Of a stretch of 64,000 bases of DNA, positions 47,097 through 57,097 are shown one piece after another (the first letter of the stretch is position 1; the number at the start of each line of letters is the position of its first letter). A program made the translations under genes and the position numbers. The stretch is from contig NZ_PPDL01000006.1 of the NCBI RefSeq assembly GCF_002994655.1, positions 1-64,000 of the forward strand, read 5' to 3'. The stretch comes from Corynebacterium sp. 13CS0277. Its GTDB lineage: Bacteria; Actinomycetota; Actinomycetes; Mycobacteriales; Mycobacteriaceae. Under the pieces are notes generated by a model, which was not told the DNA's origin, did not search any database, and was given only the letters and a program-made list of their open reading frames with translations.

Positions 47097-48068
47097 CTAA
47101 CGCCGCGCGTCGTCGTACACCGCGCGCAGCGCGGCAGCGAGCTTCGCCGGATCGTGCCGGCCGGTGACACGCCCGGCGGCATCTTTCTCGGCGACGTCGT
47201 GCAGAGCCACCCGCGCGCCCACCAGTTCGGCGGCACGCTCAATGTGGGTGCGCTCCCGGGCGGAGGGAATCGCGTTGCCATCCATGATGATGCGGTCCAC
47301 CCGCAGCCGCGGCGCGTGCTGCGCAAGCATGTGGATGTGGCGTTCCGTGGAGAACCCGGCGGTCTCCCCGGGCTCCGATTCGAGGTTGAGCACCACCGTC
47401 GTCACCGCAGCCGACTCATTGATCGCGTCGACGACGTCGTCGACGAGCACGTGCGGCAGCACCGAGGTAAACCAGGAACCCGGCCCGAGGGTCACCATGT
47501 CGGCGCGCTCGATGGCCTCTAGGGCGTCGCCGCAGGCGGCGGGCTGCTCCGGGATGAGACGCACCCGTCGCACCTGGCCCGGGGTGCTGGCGACGGCCAC
47601 CTGGCCCCGCACGGGCCGCATGATGCGGGGGTCTTCCTCCAGGCCAGCCACATCGGCCTCAATGTCGAGGGGTTCCTCACAGACGGGCAGCACCCGCCCG
47701 CGGCAGCCGGCCAGTTCGGCCACCTTGTCGAGCGCCGCCACCTGGGATCCCAGCACGTCCGCCAGGCCTACGAGCAGCAGATTACCGACCGCGTGGCCGG
47801 CGAGCGCCCCGTGGCCGCCGTAGCGGTGTTGCAGGACTTCTTCCCAGAACCTGCCCTCCGGGGTGTCTGCCGATAGGGCGCTCAGCGCCATCCGCAGATC
47901 CCCCGGCGGGATGAGGCCCAGTTCGCGGCGGATGCGCCCCGAGGACCCACCGTCGTCGGCGACGGTAACGACCGCCGTCACGTCGGGGAGATCCATGTGC
48001 CGGGCGGCGCGCAGGGTTTGGAACAAGCCGTGGCCGCCGCCGAGGGAGGCCATTGACGTCAAGCTCAT
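47097..48068 (-). CDS. yvcK: YvcK/CofD-like gluconeogenesis factor
   Basis: A 323-residue protein of the CofD-related YvcK family that binds UDP-sugars and affects cell-wall synthesis on gluconeogenic carbon. SLGGGHGLFQTL, VTVADDGGSSGRIRRELG and LGPGSWFTSVLPHVLV are the family blocks. The ATG at 48068 has GAGGA 7-8 nt upstream; the open frame upstream of it is not conserved-looking. It is part of the rapZ-yvcK-whiA set found across Gram-positives. Confidence 0.94.
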   Translation of the reverse strand: MSLTSMASLGGGHGLFQTLRAARHMDLPDVTAVVTVADDGGSSGRIRRELGLIPPGDLRMALSALSADTPEGRFWEEVLQHRYGGHGALAGHAVGNLLLVGLADVLGSQVAALDKVAELAGCRGRVLPVCEEPLDIEADVAGLEEDPRIMRPVRGQVAVASTPGQVRRVRLIPEQPAACGDALEAIERADMVTLGPGSWFTSVLPHVLVDDVVDAINESAAVTTVVLNLESEPGETAGFSTERHIHMLAQHAPRLRVDRIIMDGNAIPSARERTHIERAAELVGARVALHDVAEKDAAGRVTGRHDPAKLAAALRAVYDDARR

Positions 48069-48303
48069 CGTGGGGTCCTCGATTCTGCCCTCAACTCCCC
48101 GCACCGGGGGCGGATGCGTGTGCCGATCCGCTGCACGCGGACACGCCATAGACCGGGTACCGCGCGGCGGTGGCTCTGGCACGACGGATGGCGGGCGCGT
48201 GGCCCGTGGGCTGACGGGACACGGCAGCTTCGTGCGCACTGTCCGCGCACCGGAGAGTGAGTATGGGTGAGTAAATGAAGGTTCAGTGGGGGTTCAGGTG
48301 GCG

Positions 48304-49197
48304 CTATCCGCGGGAGATATCGCGGTGCACGACGGAGACATCCAGCCCCTCGTGCTGCTGAAGGCGGCGGGCCAGAGCCTCTGCGACCGCGACGGAGCGG
48401 TGGTGGCCGCCCGTGCACCCCACACCAACAGTGATGAAGTTTTTCCCCTCCCGGGCGTAGCCGGGAAGCATGGAGCTCAGCATGTCTTCGAAGCTGGTGA
48501 GGAAGTTGTCCGCTTCCGGGCGGTCGAGCACGTAGTTCGCGACCGCCTCGTCGGTGCCTCGCCCGGAGCGCAGCTCCGGCACCCAGTAGGGGTTCGGCAG
48601 GAAGCGCATGTCGACGATGATGTCGGCGTCCTGCGGGGCGCCGTGCTTGAAGCCGAAGGACTGCACGGTGATGTGCTGCCGCTTGGAGGCAATCGTCGCA
48701 AAAGAGCTCTCCAGCGCACGCCGCAGGTCGTGGATGCTCAGGTCGGAGGTGTTGACGACGATGTCGGCGCGTTCCTTCAGGTCCGCCAACGCCGCGCGTT
48801 CCCGGTTAATACCGGACACGAGGGTGCCGTCCTCCTGCAGGGGGTGGGCGCGGCGCACCGTGTCGAAGCGGCGGATGAGCACGTCGTCGCGGGCGTCGAG
48901 GAACACCACGGTGGGGTTGCAATCGTTGTCCCGCAGGGTTTCCAGCGCCTCGGTGATGGTGCCCAGTGCTTCCTGGCTGCGGACGTCGCACACGAACGCC
49001 AAGCGGGTAATGGGCTCCCCATCGGGCCCGGTGAGCCGGTCGACGGTGGAGACGAAGTGGACGATGAGCTGCGGCGGGAGGTTCTGGGTGACGAACCACC
49101 CCATGTCCTCGAGCACCTTCGCGGCGGTGGACAATCCCGCCCCGGACATGCCGGTGATGATGACGGGTTCCTGGTCGATTGCGTGGCGGGGTGTCAT
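48304..49197 (-). CDS. rapZ: RapZ/YvcJ nucleotide-binding protein
   Basis: A 297-residue protein. The C-terminal domain ([33 protein letters not shown]) is intact. In E. coli RapZ controls glucosamine-6-phosphate synthase through small RNAs; that pathway is not expected here and the role in actinobacteria is unclear. The N-terminal P-loop reads GMSGAGLST, with Leu22 where GKS/GKT is normal, so nucleotide binding may be altered. ATG 49197 lies 7 nt after a TAGGAT box, implying a leaderless message. An ATG three codons upstream is an alternative. Confidence 0.92.
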   Translation of the reverse strand: MTPRHAIDQEPVIITGMSGAGLSTAAKVLEDMGWFVTQNLPPQLIVHFVSTVDRLTGPDGEPITRLAFVCDVRSQEALGTITEALETLRDNDCNPTVVFLDARDDVLIRRFDTVRRAHPLQEDGTLVSGINRERAALADLKERADIVVNTSDLSIHDLRRALESSFATIASKRQHITVQSFGFKHGAPQDADIIVDMRFLPNPYWVPELRSGRGTDEAVANYVLDRPEADNFLTSFEDMLSSMLPGYAREGKNFITVGVGCTGGHHRSVAVAEALARRLQQHEGLDVSVVHRDISRG

Positions 49198-49204
49198 GGC
49201 CACC

Positions 49205-49210
49205 ATCCTA
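49205..49210 (-). promoter_or_regulatory. -10 hexamer TAGGAT of rapZ (probably leaderless)
   Basis: TAGGAT-N7-ATG on the minus strand. The segment is nearly identical to that ahead of rpe. Confidence 0.5.
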
Positions 49211-49356
49211 GCCCCGTGCCCGCCACTTGGCGCAGCATTCCCCCGGGGTTCATCGTCCAGCCTCTTCTCCGCCCCTGCCGCGCAGCGCCCGGGCGGGAAG
49301 GGTCCTGCCCGTCGGCGCAGGCGCCGCAGCACCACCCCAGGGGCGCGCTGCCGGGG

Positions 49357-51645
49357 CTAGCCCTCCGGGTGGAGTGCCGCGTACACGTCGGCGGCGAGCT
49401 GCGCGCCGAAACCTTTCACCTGCTGGATGTCGTCGACGCTGGCCTGCTTGAGTTTCGCGACGGAGCCAAAGTGCTTGACCAGGGCGGTGCGGCGCGCCGG
49501 CCCGAGGCCTTTGACGCGGTCGAGTTCACTGCTGCGCATCCGCTTGGAACGCTGCTGCCGGTGGAAGGTGATGGCGAAGCGGTGCGCTTCGTCACGGATG
49601 TGCTGCAGCAGGAACAGCCCGGCGGAGTTGCGCGGCAGGATGAGCGGATCCTCCTCGCCCGGCAGCCAGACTTCTTCCAAGCGCTTCGCCAGCCCGATGA
49701 GGGTGACGTCGTGGATGCCGAGGGAGTCGAACACCTCGGCCGCGGCGTTGACCTGCGGGAGGCCACCGTCGACGATGAACAGTTGCGGGGGGTAGGCGAA
49801 TTTCTTCCCCGTGACGGACTGCTCCTCGACGGTGAGGTGGTCGGATTCGTCGGCGAAGGTGGAGCCGTCGAATTCTTCCTCCGCCGGCGGGGTGATCCAC
49901 TCGCCCTCAGGGCCTTTCACCGCGCCCTGCCCGGCGGCGGGGCCTGGGTGGTCGGCGTCGGTGCGGTGCCGAAGGAAGCGGCGTTCGGTGACCTCCCGAA
50001 TGGACGCCACGTCGTCGGAGCGGCCCTCGCCGGCGACGGTGATCTTGTAGCGGCGGTAGTCCGATTTCTTCGGCAGCCCGTCCTCAAACACCACGAGGGA
50101 GGCCACGACGTCGGTGCCTTGGATGTGGGAAATATCCGTGCACTCGATGCGCAGCGGGGCCTGCGCCATGCCGAGGGCTTCCTGGATTTCGGCCAGTGCC
50201 GCGCTGCGGGCGTTCATGTCGCCCACCCGCTTGAGTTTGTGCTGTTTGAGCGCCTCCAGGGCGTTGCGTTCCACGGTCTGCATCAGCGCCCGCTTCTCCC
50301 CGCGCTGCGGGATGCGCAGCTCCACGCGGCTGCCCCGCAGCCCCGCGAGATAATCGCCGACCTGCTCGGCGTTGGCGGGCATGACCTGCACCAGCACCTG
50401 GCGCGGGATGGCGGAGTACTCCTCCTCGACCGTGTGAGAGGCCTGGTCGACGCCGCGGCGGTGGATCTCCTCGGCCTCGAGGTCGGTGCGCGCCCCGGTG
50501 GCCTGCAGCTGCAGGTGGGCGTCTTGCTCCCGCTCGGCTTCGGCCCGTTCGACCGCATCGCCGTAGAACTGCACCATGAAGTCCTGCAGCAGCTGCGGCA
50601 CCGCAGGGTCCCCGCCGCTGGCATCGCTTATGGCCCGCAGGGCTGCCGGCAGCGCCGCACCCGCCTCCGCCGCAGGCGCTTCCGATGCCGCAGCGGCGGG
50701 CTCGGCACCCGGCTCCTCCCCCGTGGCGGCGGGGGCTGCCGCAGCTGCGGCGTCGAGGGCGGCCACGTCGGGTTTTTCCACCACCCAGCCGCGCTGGCCC
50801 CGAATACGGCCGCCACGGACGTGGAAGACCTGCACGCTCGCCTCGAGGTCATCGACCGCGCAGGCGATGACATCGGCGTCTGTGCCGTCGCCCAGCACCA
50901 CCGCCTGCTGCTCCATGGCGCGCCGCACCGCGCCCACGTCGTCCCGCAGCCGGGCGGCACGCTCAAAGTCGAGGTCCTCCGCCGCGGCATGCATCTCGCG
51001 CTCCAGCTCGCGCACCACGGGATCCGTCTTGCCACTCATGAAGGAAATGAAGCCGGAGACGATGTCCGCATACTCGGCGCTGCTCACCCGCTTCACGCAG
51101 GGTGCTGCGCACTTGTCGATGTAGCCCAGCAGGCAGGGGCGCTCGAGGCGCTCGTGCCGGCGAAACACCCCGTTGGCGCAGGTGCGCACCGGGAACACCC
51201 GCAGCAGCAGATCGAGGGTCTCCCGGATGGCCCAGGCGTGGGAGTAGGGGCCGAAGTAGCGCACCCCGCTGCGGCGGGGCCCGCGGTAGACGAACGCCCG
51301 CGGCACCCGCTCCCCCGTGGAGACCGCCAGCATGGGGTAGGTCTTATCGTCGCGGTATTTGACGTTGAAGCGCGGATCGAAGCTCTTGATCCACGTGTAT
51401 TCCAGCTGCAGGGCCTCCACCTCGGAGGCCACGACCGTCCACTCGACGGAGGCAGCGGTCGTCACCATGGTGCGGGTGCGGGGGTGCAGCTGGGTGAGGT
51501 CCTGGAAGTAGTTCGACAGCCGCGCCGCCAGGTTTTTCGCCTTGCCGACGTAGATGACCCGCCCGTCCGAGTCGCGGAACTTGTACACCCCGGGTTCGGT
51601 GGGGATGGTGCCGGGCGCGGGGCGGTAGGTTGTCGGGTCAGCCAT
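49357..51645 (-). CDS. uvrC: UvrC, excinuclease ABC subunit C
   Basis: A 762-residue DNA-repair endonuclease. GIY-YIG domain ([21 protein letters not shown]), cysteine cluster [16 protein letters not shown] motif [21 protein letters not shown], and RNase H-like domain with [10 protein letters not shown] and [14 protein letters not shown]. The helix-hairpin-helix end is [19 protein letters not shown]. It is longer than usual because of an Ala/Glu/Pro-rich insert (about 300-345) and a second acidic insert before [13 protein letters not shown] 51645 chosen from the conserved N-terminus. Confidence 0.96.
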   Translation of the reverse strand: MADPTTYRPAPGTIPTEPGVYKFRDSDGRVIYVGKAKNLAARLSNYFQDLTQLHPRTRTMVTTAASVEWTVVASEVEALQLEYTWIKSFDPRFNVKYRDDKTYPMLAVSTGERVPRAFVYRGPRRSGVRYFGPYSHAWAIRETLDLLLRVFPVRTCANGVFRRHERLERPCLLGYIDKCAAPCVKRVSSAEYADIVSGFISFMSGKTDPVVRELEREMHAAAEDLDFERAARLRDDVGAVRRAMEQQAVVLGDGTDADVIACAVDDLEASVQVFHVRGGRIRGQRGWVVEKPDVAALDAAAAAAPAATGEEPGAEPAAAASEAPAAEAGAALPAALRAISDASGGDPAVPQLLQDFMVQFYGDAVERAEAEREQDAHLQLQATGARTDLEAEEIHRRGVDQASHTVEEEYSAIPRQVLVQVMPANAEQVGDYLAGLRGSRVELRIPQRGEKRALMQTVERNALEALKQHKLKRVGDMNARSAALAEIQEALGMAQAPLRIECTDISHIQGTDVVASLVVFEDGLPKKSDYRRYKITVAGEGRSDDVASIREVTERRFLRHRTDADHPGPAAGQGAVKGPEGEWITPPAEEEFDGSTFADESDHLTVEEQSVTGKKFAYPPQLFIVDGGLPQVNAAAEVFDSLGIHDVTLIGLAKRLEEVWLPGEEDPLILPRNSAGLFLLQHIRDEAHRFAITFHRQQRSKRMRSSELDRVKGLGPARRTALVKHFGSVAKLKQASVDDIQQVKGFGAQLAADVYAALHPEG

Positions 51646-51740
51646 GAGACCACATTCAACTCTGTTGCGGCCCCAGTTTCCACCCGGGCGGACGCGCACC
51701 ACCATCCGGCGGTGCCGCACCCACCCCAGAGACGACGCGA

Positions 51741-51764
51741 GGGGACCACCCGCAGGTGATCCCC
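51741..51764 (-). terminator. Hairpin after the PH-domain gene
   Basis: GGGGACCACC-cgca-GGTGATCCCC, 10-bp stem with one mismatch, 19 nt past the stop. No T tract. Confidence 0.5.
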
Positions 51765-51783
51765 TGGTGGCGGGCGCTGCCCG

Positions 51784-52314
51784 CTAGTCTTCCGGCATGT
51801 ACTTGTCTTCCAAGGCGCGGAAGTCGGCGACGGCCTTCATGACGCGCTCCTTATCGCCCGCCTGGAAGGCCATCATGGAGACGAACTCAAAGTCCGGCAG
51901 CTCCAGCCGGGCCCAGTGGTCGCCCTTCGGGAAGCTCAGGCCGTACACCAGCGACCAGGGGTAGAACTGGGAGCCGAGGAAGTTGCGGACCTCCACCCCG
52001 TCGGCGTTGACCCGCACCCGGGGGCGCAGCATGAGCAGCAACCCCGCGGAGAACACCAGCCCAATGCCGGTGAAGGCGAACTGATCGACGATGTCGACTT
52101 TCGCGCCGGTGTCCCCGGCGACGACGGCGAACGCCATGAAGATGTGCACGAGCATCACGATGATGATCGCGATGACCATCCGCACCTTGAGCACCTGGCT
52201 GGTCACCACGAGTTCCCACGGCTTGGTCGTGGTGGTCACCGGGTTCGCTGCGACGAGCTTCTCCAGGGCGGCGGGGGGCTGGTTGCTGGGCGAGGTGGAG
52301 GTGGGGTTATCCAT
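51784..52314 (-). CDS. Small PH-domain membrane protein (bPH_6 type)
   Basis: A 176-residue protein. Two membrane spans (about 47-66 and 78-96) precede a bacterial PH-like domain with LRPRVRVNADGVEVRNFLGSQFYPWSLVYGLSFPKGDHWARLELPD. Proteins of this type are regularly encoded next to ribH in corynebacteria. Function unknown. It begins 171 bp downstream of ribH. Confidence 0.82.
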   Translation of the reverse strand: MDNPTSTSPSNQPPAALEKLVAANPVTTTTKPWELVVTSQVLKVRMVIAIIIVMLVHIFMAFAVVAGDTGAKVDIVDQFAFTGIGLVFSAGLLLMLRPRVRVNADGVEVRNFLGSQFYPWSLVYGLSFPKGDHWARLELPDFEFVSMMAFQAGDKERVMKAVADFRALEDKYMPED

Positions 52315-52485
52315 AGTTGCTTTTCACGTGGGGTGGGCGGGGCACGGGCACCGAAGCGCGTGAGCGGCGGTGCGCATATCCCCCACAGCTTAGTCCGGGG
52401 GATGCGGGCGGGGGCGAATTCACACCCACCCGCCAAGAACTGCGCGCCGCGCGCACCACGGGAACGCAGTCGCTGTGGGGCGGGA

Positions 52486-52959
52486 TTAGTCGGCGCGGAT
52501 CGCGCGCAGCGTCAGCGCCGTGTGCAGGGCCGCGAGGGTGGCCTCCGCGCCCTTGTCTTCTGCCGCGCCGGGGGCGCCACTGCGATCGACGGCCTGCTCG
52601 TGGGTGGTGCAGGTCAGCACCCCATTACCGACCGGGGTGCCGGTCTCCAGGGCGATGGTCGTCAACGCGTTTGTCACCGACAGGCACACGTAGTCGAAGT
52701 GGGGGGTGCCGCCCTTGATGACGCAGCCGCAGGCGACCACCGCGTCGCAGCGGCGCGCCAGCTCCTGGGCCACCACGCCCAGTTCGAGGGCGCCGACGAC
52801 GCGGGCCTCGACGACCTCGGCGCCGCAGGCCCGGGCGGTCTCCACGGCGTGGGCGTGCAGCCGGTCGCAGATGTCAGCGTTCCACAAGGCAGTGACGACA
52901 CCGACGGTCATGCCAGAGGCATCGACGGTATCCAGGGTGGGCAGGCCAGCGCCGCTCAT
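52486..52959 (-). CDS. ribH: 6,7-dimethyl-8-ribityllumazine synthase
   Basis: A 157-residue enzyme of riboflavin synthesis forming icosahedral or pentameric assemblies. [55 protein letters not shown] and [16 protein letters not shown] are the active-site blocks. AAGGAG lies 6 nt before the ATG. It follows ribBA by 102 bp. Confidence 0.96.
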   Translation of the reverse strand: MSGAGLPTLDTVDASGMTVGVVTALWNADICDRLHAHAVETARACGAEVVEARVVGALELGVVAQELARRCDAVVACGCVIKGGTPHFDYVCLSVTNALTTIALETGTPVGNGVLTCTTHEQAVDRSGAPGAAEDKGAEATLAALHTALTLRAIRAD

Positions 52960-53061
52960 GACAGCTCCTTCACAGCGTAAAGAAAAAATTTTCAGGGTGT
53001 TCGCGTATGTGACTGCGGCCGCGGGTCGGTGGTCCGCCGGCCGCAGGGTCGACTCCTCGAG

Positions 53062-54333
53062 CTAGTCGAGGTTGGGCAGTTCGTGCCCCATCCGGTCCCG
53101 CTTGGTGCGCAGGTAGGCGATGTTGTCCTCGTGGACGTCGATCGGGATGGCGGTACGCTGAGCGATCTCCAACCCATATCCGGTGAGCCCGGCCCGCTTG
53201 GTGGGGTTGTTACTGATGAGGTTGATGCTGCGGATCCCGAGGTCGACCAGGATTTGAGCGCCGGTGCCGAAGTCGCGGGCATCCGCCGGCAGTCCGAGCG
53301 CCAGGTTCGCGTCCACGGTGTCATGGCCGGAGTCCTGCAGCGCGTAGGCTTGCAGCTTCGCCAGCAAACCAATGCCGCGCCCCTCATGGCCCCGCATGTA
53401 CAGCACCACGCCACGGCCCTGCTGCTGCACGAGCTCCATGGAGGCGTGCAGCTGCTGCCCGCAATCGCAGCGCCGTGACGCAAACACGTCGCCGGTGAGG
53501 CACTCCGAATGCACCCGCACGAGCACATCCTCGCCATTGTTGCTACTGATGTCGCCGACGACGAGGGCGACGTGCTCCACCCCGTCGTGGGCGCGGTAGC
53601 CGACGGCGGTGAACTCGCCGAAGTCGGTGGGCAGCCGGGTTTCGGTGACGCGCTCCACGAGGGTTTCGGTGCGCCGACGGTAGGCGATGAGCTGGGCGAT
53701 GGACACCAGCGCCAGATCGTGCTCGTCGCAGAAGGCGCGCAATTCCTCACCCCGGGCCATGTCGGTGGGGTCGTTGATACCGACGACCTCGCAGAGCACC
53801 CCCACCGGGGCCAGCCCCGCCAGGCGGGCCAAGTCCACGGCGGCCTCCGTGTGGCCGGCGCGCCGCAGCACCCCGCCCGGCACCGCCCGCAGGGGCACGA
53901 CGTGGCCGGGGCGGGTGAAGTCCCCCGGGGTGCTGTGCGGGTCCGCCAGGCGGCGGACGGTCTCCGCCCGGGAGGCCGCCGAAATGCCCGTGGTGCCGGT
54001 GTTCGCATCGACAGTGACGGTGTAGGCGGTGTTCCGGGCGTCCTCGTTGCGGGCCACCATCGGCGGCAGGTGCAGCCGATCGCAGGCCTCCCCCTCGAGG
54101 GAGACGCACACGTAGCCGGAGGTATGCCGCACCAGGAAGGCCATGAGTTCCGGGGTGACGGTCTCGGCGGCGAAGATGAGATCGCCTTCGTTCTCCCGGT
54201 CCTCGTCGTCGACGACCACGACGGGCCGTCCCGCGCGAATATCGGCGATCGCGCGCTCAATGGAGTCCAGGCGCACGGCCCCCGGGGACGTCTCGGTGGC
54301 TGCGGCAGCAAAATCAGTGTCAGTGGTTGTCAC
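53062..54333 (-). CDS. ribBA: RibBA: 3,4-dihydroxy-2-butanone-4-phosphate synthase / GTP cyclohydrolase II
   Basis: A 423-residue fusion making both riboflavin precursors. The RibB half has [20 protein letters not shown] and [20 protein letters not shown]. The RibA half has the zinc cysteines in [20 protein letters not shown] and the GTP site [11 protein letters not shown]. The start is uncertain. GTG 54333 was preferred because an eight-codon mini-ORF (ATG 54356) ends on it as GTGA. A TTG at 54345 would add four residues. Confidence 0.94.
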   Translation of the reverse strand: MTTTDTDFAAAATETSPGAVRLDSIERAIADIRAGRPVVVVDDEDRENEGDLIFAAETVTPELMAFLVRHTSGYVCVSLEGEACDRLHLPPMVARNEDARNTAYTVTVDANTGTTGISAASRAETVRRLADPHSTPGDFTRPGHVVPLRAVPGGVLRRAGHTEAAVDLARLAGLAPVGVLCEVVGINDPTDMARGEELRAFCDEHDLALVSIAQLIAYRRRTETLVERVTETRLPTDFGEFTAVGYRAHDGVEHVALVVGDISSNNGEDVLVRVHSECLTGDVFASRRCDCGQQLHASMELVQQQGRGVVLYMRGHEGRGIGLLAKLQAYALQDSGHDTVDANLALGLPADARDFGTGAQILVDLGIRSINLISNNPTKRAGLTGYGLEIAQRTAIPIDVHEDNIAYLRTKRDRMGHELPNLD

Positions 54334-54356
54334 AGGTGAGCACAACTTTCATGCAT
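54330..54356 (-). CDS. Possible eight-residue leader ORF ahead of ribBA
   Basis: ATG at 54356 encodes MHESCAHL and stops at a TGA that overlaps the preferred ribBA GTG as GTGA. There is no strong ribosome binding site. It could couple translation or be chance. Confidence 0.2.
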   Translation of the reverse strand: MHESCAHL

Positions 54357-54520
54357 CGCCGCTACAAGGATCCAACTCCCCCGCCGCGCAGGCGGGAGGA
54401 CGTCGGCTTGTGGCGGGCGTGGGGGAAGGAAGAGAAAGGACCATCAAGGGAAAAACCGCGCGCCCCCGGCAACACCTGGAGCACGAGTGCCGCGCCGGTG
54501 GCGCAGGCGGTCGGGCGCGC

Positions 54521-54549
54521 CGGTGGGGCGGGGCGTTCATGCCCCACCG
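54521..54549 (-). terminator. Hairpin between ribC and ribBA
   Basis: CGGTGGGGC and GCCCCACCG, perfect 9-bp arms with an 11-nt loop, 6 nt after the ribC stop. No T tract. The 210-bp gap shows no convincing FMN riboswitch. Confidence 0.45.
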
Positions 54550-54555
54550 ACAATG

Positions 54556-55173
54556 TTAGGGCGTGGGCGGGTGCGTCAACAGCCGTTCCACGTATTTGCC
54601 CACGATATCGACCTCAATGTTGACGAGATCACCCGGGGCCAGGGTGCCGAGGATGGTGTCGCGTAGCGTCACCGGGATGAGGGACACCTCGAAGTAGTCT
54701 TCCCCCAGCGCGCTCACCGTCAGCGACGTCCCGGACACAGTGATGGAGCCTTTCTCCACCACGTAGCGGGCAATCGCCGGATCCAAGCTGAAGCGCACCA
54801 CATCCCAGTGCTCACTGGGGGTGCGCCGGAGGAGCTGTGCGGTGGTGTCCACGTGGCCCTGCACGATGTGCCCGCCGAGGCGGGAATCCACCCGGGCGGC
54901 GCGTTCCAGGTTCACCGGGCTACCGGGGCCGAGCTCCCCCAGCGCGGAGCGCCGCAAGGATTCCTCCATGACGTCTGCGGCAAACCAGCCGGCGTGCCCG
55001 TCTGCGGGGTGAGCGAAATCAGTGACTGTCAAGCACACACCATTGACGGCGATGGAGTCACCGTGGTGCACGTCCGCAGTCACGGTCTGCGCCTCAATGA
55101 CGAGACGCACCGCATCTGTCAGGCGCTCCACGGCGCGGACCGCGCCGAGTTCCTCCACGATGCCGGTAAACAT
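54556..55173 (-). CDS. ribC: Riboflavin synthase alpha chain
   Basis: A 205-residue enzyme dismutating two lumazines to riboflavin. The two internally duplicated barrels start MFTGIVEELGAV and, near residue 100, GHIVQGHVDTTAQ. The substrate motifs SIAVNGVCLTVT and SITVSGTSLTVS are a clear duplicated pair. ATG 55173 has GGAAGGG 9 nt upstream. It follows ribD by 97 bp. Confidence 0.96.
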   Translation of the reverse strand: MFTGIVEELGAVRAVERLTDAVRLVIEAQTVTADVHHGDSIAVNGVCLTVTDFAHPADGHAGWFAADVMEESLRRSALGELGPGSPVNLERAARVDSRLGGHIVQGHVDTTAQLLRRTPSEHWDVVRFSLDPAIARYVVEKGSITVSGTSLTVSALGEDYFEVSLIPVTLRDTILGTLAPGDLVNIEVDIVGKYVERLLTHPPTP

Positions 55174-55270
55174 GGGCCACACCCTTCCTGCACAAGGCGT
55201 TTGGTGACAGTAGTTGAGATCACAGCGGATCACAGTCGAGTTGCAACGAGGACCACCGGTTGCCGCAGGC

Positions 55271-56311
55271 TCAGCCTGCGGGTGGTCGCACGGCCGCTTC
55301 AGGGGCGGACACCGCGCGCGCCACCAGGCGCACGTCCTCGCCCAGCGGCGTGATGTCCACTATCTCAAACTGCTGGGCCTGGCTCAGGGTGGGGCTCACC
55401 ATGCCGGCGATCATGGGGGTACCGGCGCCAAGAATCTTTGGCGCCACATAGGCGTGAATATCGCACACGATGCCCGCCGCCAGCGCGGAGCGCGCCAGCC
55501 CCGCACCGCCCTCCACCAGGACGTTCGTGTGGCCTGCGTCGACGAGGTAGTCCATGGCGGACGCCAGGGTGGAAAATTGGCGCGCTACCCCCGCTAGGTG
55601 GAAGTGCGGGGGGATGGGCCGGGTGCCGACGACGATGGGTTCCGGTTGGTGCGCCGCCAGCGCACCGGAGGGCGTCCGCGCCGACAGGCGTGGATTGTCG
55701 GCGAGCACCGTGCCGGTGCCGACGAGGATCGCGTCCCGGCGGGCCCGGTCGGCGTGACCGGCGGCCCGCGCGGTGGGGCCGGTGATCCACTGGCTGGTGC
55801 CGTCGGCGGCGGCAATGAACCCGTCGAGGGTGTGGGCGACTTTCCACGTCACCCACGGCCGCCCGGTAGCCTGCCGGTGCAGCCACGGCTCAAGGGCTGC
55901 GGCCGTGCGGCCAATCGTGAGGACCTGCACCCCGTGGGCGCGGAGGGTCTCCGCCCCGCCGCCGGCGGTTCGGGTGGGGTCGGGCTGGCCGATGACGACG
56001 CGCCGAATGCCGGCGGCCAGCAGCGCCTGGGCGCAGGGGCCGGTGCGGCCCGTGTGGTTGCAGGGCTCGAGGGTGACGACCGCGGTCCCGCCGCGGGCAC
56101 GCTCGCCGGCGTGGGTCAACGCCACGACCTCGGCGTGGGGGCCGCCCGGGGGCTGCGTGGCGCCGACGCCCACGACGTGGCCCGCCGCATCGAGGATGAC
56201 CGCCCCCACCGCAGGGTTGGGCCACACCCCACCCAGTGCGCTGAGGGAGGCCTCCTCCGCGCGGGCGAACGCGGCCTCCTCCGCGGGCGACAGGCCCGGG
56301 GTGTGGGTCAT
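55271..56311 (-). CDS. ribD: RibD bifunctional deaminase/reductase
   Basis: A 346-residue enzyme catalysing the second and third steps of riboflavin synthesis. Deaminase zinc site: PHAEVVAL and TLEPCNHTGRTGPC. Reductase half: WVTWKVAHTLDGFIAAADG through NVLVEGGAGLARSAL. ATG 56311 overlaps the rpe TGA as ATGA, linking the riboflavin genes to rpe, which interconverts the same pentose phosphates that feed RibB. Confidence 0.95.
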   Translation of the reverse strand: MTHTPGLSPAEEAAFARAEEASLSALGGVWPNPAVGAVILDAAGHVVGVGATQPPGGPHAEVVALTHAGERARGGTAVVTLEPCNHTGRTGPCAQALLAAGIRRVVIGQPDPTRTAGGGAETLRAHGVQVLTIGRTAAALEPWLHRQATGRPWVTWKVAHTLDGFIAAADGTSQWITGPTARAAGHADRARRDAILVGTGTVLADNPRLSARTPSGALAAHQPEPIVVGTRPIPPHFHLAGVARQFSTLASAMDYLVDAGHTNVLVEGGAGLARSALAAGIVCDIHAYVAPKILGAGTPMIAGMVSPTLSQAQQFEIVDITPLGEDVRLVARAVSAPEAAVRPPAG

Positions 56312-57006
56312 GCGCCGGGGCGGCTGCCTGCCGCCAGGGCGTGCAGGCGCTGCACCTCAGCGTCCGGGTTGTCGGCCTTGTACACGGCGGAGCCCGCGAC
56401 GAAAGCATCGCAGCCCGCGGCGGCGGCATGAGCGATGGTGTCGGCGGAAATACCGCCGTCGATTTCAATGATGGTGTCGAGCCCCCGGGCGTCGATCGCC
56501 TCCCGGAGGGCGGCCACCTTCTCCACCTGCTCCGGCATGAAGGACTGGCCGCCGAAGCCCGGCTCCACACTCATGACGAGCACCAGGTCGTAGTGCTCCA
56601 GGTCGTCCAGCAGTACGTCCACCGGGGTGCCCGGCTTCAGCGAGATGCCCGCCCGCACCCCCTTGCCGCGCAGGTAGTCGGCCAGCGCCACGGGATTGTC
56701 GGTGGCCTCCACGTGGAAGATGACGGTGTCCGCACCGGCGTCGATGTAGGAATCCACCCAGCGCTCCGGGTCCTCGATCATCAGGTGCACGTCCATGATC
56801 TTCTCAGAGCTGCGACGCGCCGCCCGGAGGATATCGGCCCCGAAGGACAGGTTCGGCACGAAGTGGCCATCCATGATGTCCACGTGGATCCACCCGGCGG
56901 AGTCCACAGCCGCGATTTCTTCCCCGAGGCGGGTGAAGTCGGCGGCGAGAATCGACGGGGCGATCACGGGAAAGGCGGGGATGGGGCGAAGGGCAGCGTT
57001 GCTCAT
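56308..57006 (-). CDS. rpe: Ribulose-phosphate 3-epimerase
   Basis: A 232-residue TIM-barrel enzyme. APSILAADFTRLGEEI, IHVDIMDGHFVPNLSFG, HLMIEDPERWV, MSVEPGFGGQSFMPE and EIDGGISADTI carry the metal-binding His/Asp residues. ATG 57006 lies 7 nt after TAGGAT, indicating a leaderless message starting the rpe-ribD-ribC-ribBA-ribH unit. Confidence 0.96.
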   Translation of the reverse strand: MSNAALRPIPAFPVIAPSILAADFTRLGEEIAAVDSAGWIHVDIMDGHFVPNLSFGADILRAARRSSEKIMDVHLMIEDPERWVDSYIDAGADTVIFHVEATDNPVALADYLRGKGVRAGISLKPGTPVDVLLDDLEHYDLVLVMSVEPGFGGQSFMPEQVEKVAALREAIDARGLDTIIEIDGGISADTIAHAAAAGCDAFVAGSAVYKADNPDAEVQRLHALAAGSRPGA

Positions 57007-57013
57007 GCCCACC

Positions 57014-57019
57014 ATCCTA
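57014..57019 (-). promoter_or_regulatory. -10 hexamer TAGGAT of rpe and the riboflavin genes
   Basis: TAGGAT-N7-ATG on the minus strand, no ribosome binding site. Nearly identical to the rapZ promoter region. Confidence 0.5.
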
Positions 57020-57097
57020 ACCACCGGCCCTCCCGCCCCCGGCACAGCGGGGCGCTGCGGGCGGGTACGCCCCGCGGCACGCCGCGGGGACGGGGCG

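Noticed and set aside
48286..51759. 1157-codon plus-strand open frame opposite rapZ and uvrC
   Set aside because: Antisense shadow in high-GC DNA; both minus-strand genes are fully conserved.
54346..54555. FMN riboswitch ahead of ribBA
   Set aside because: Looked for the conserved RFN blocks on the minus strand; only isolated ACCGGCG-like fragments were found, without the required arrangement.
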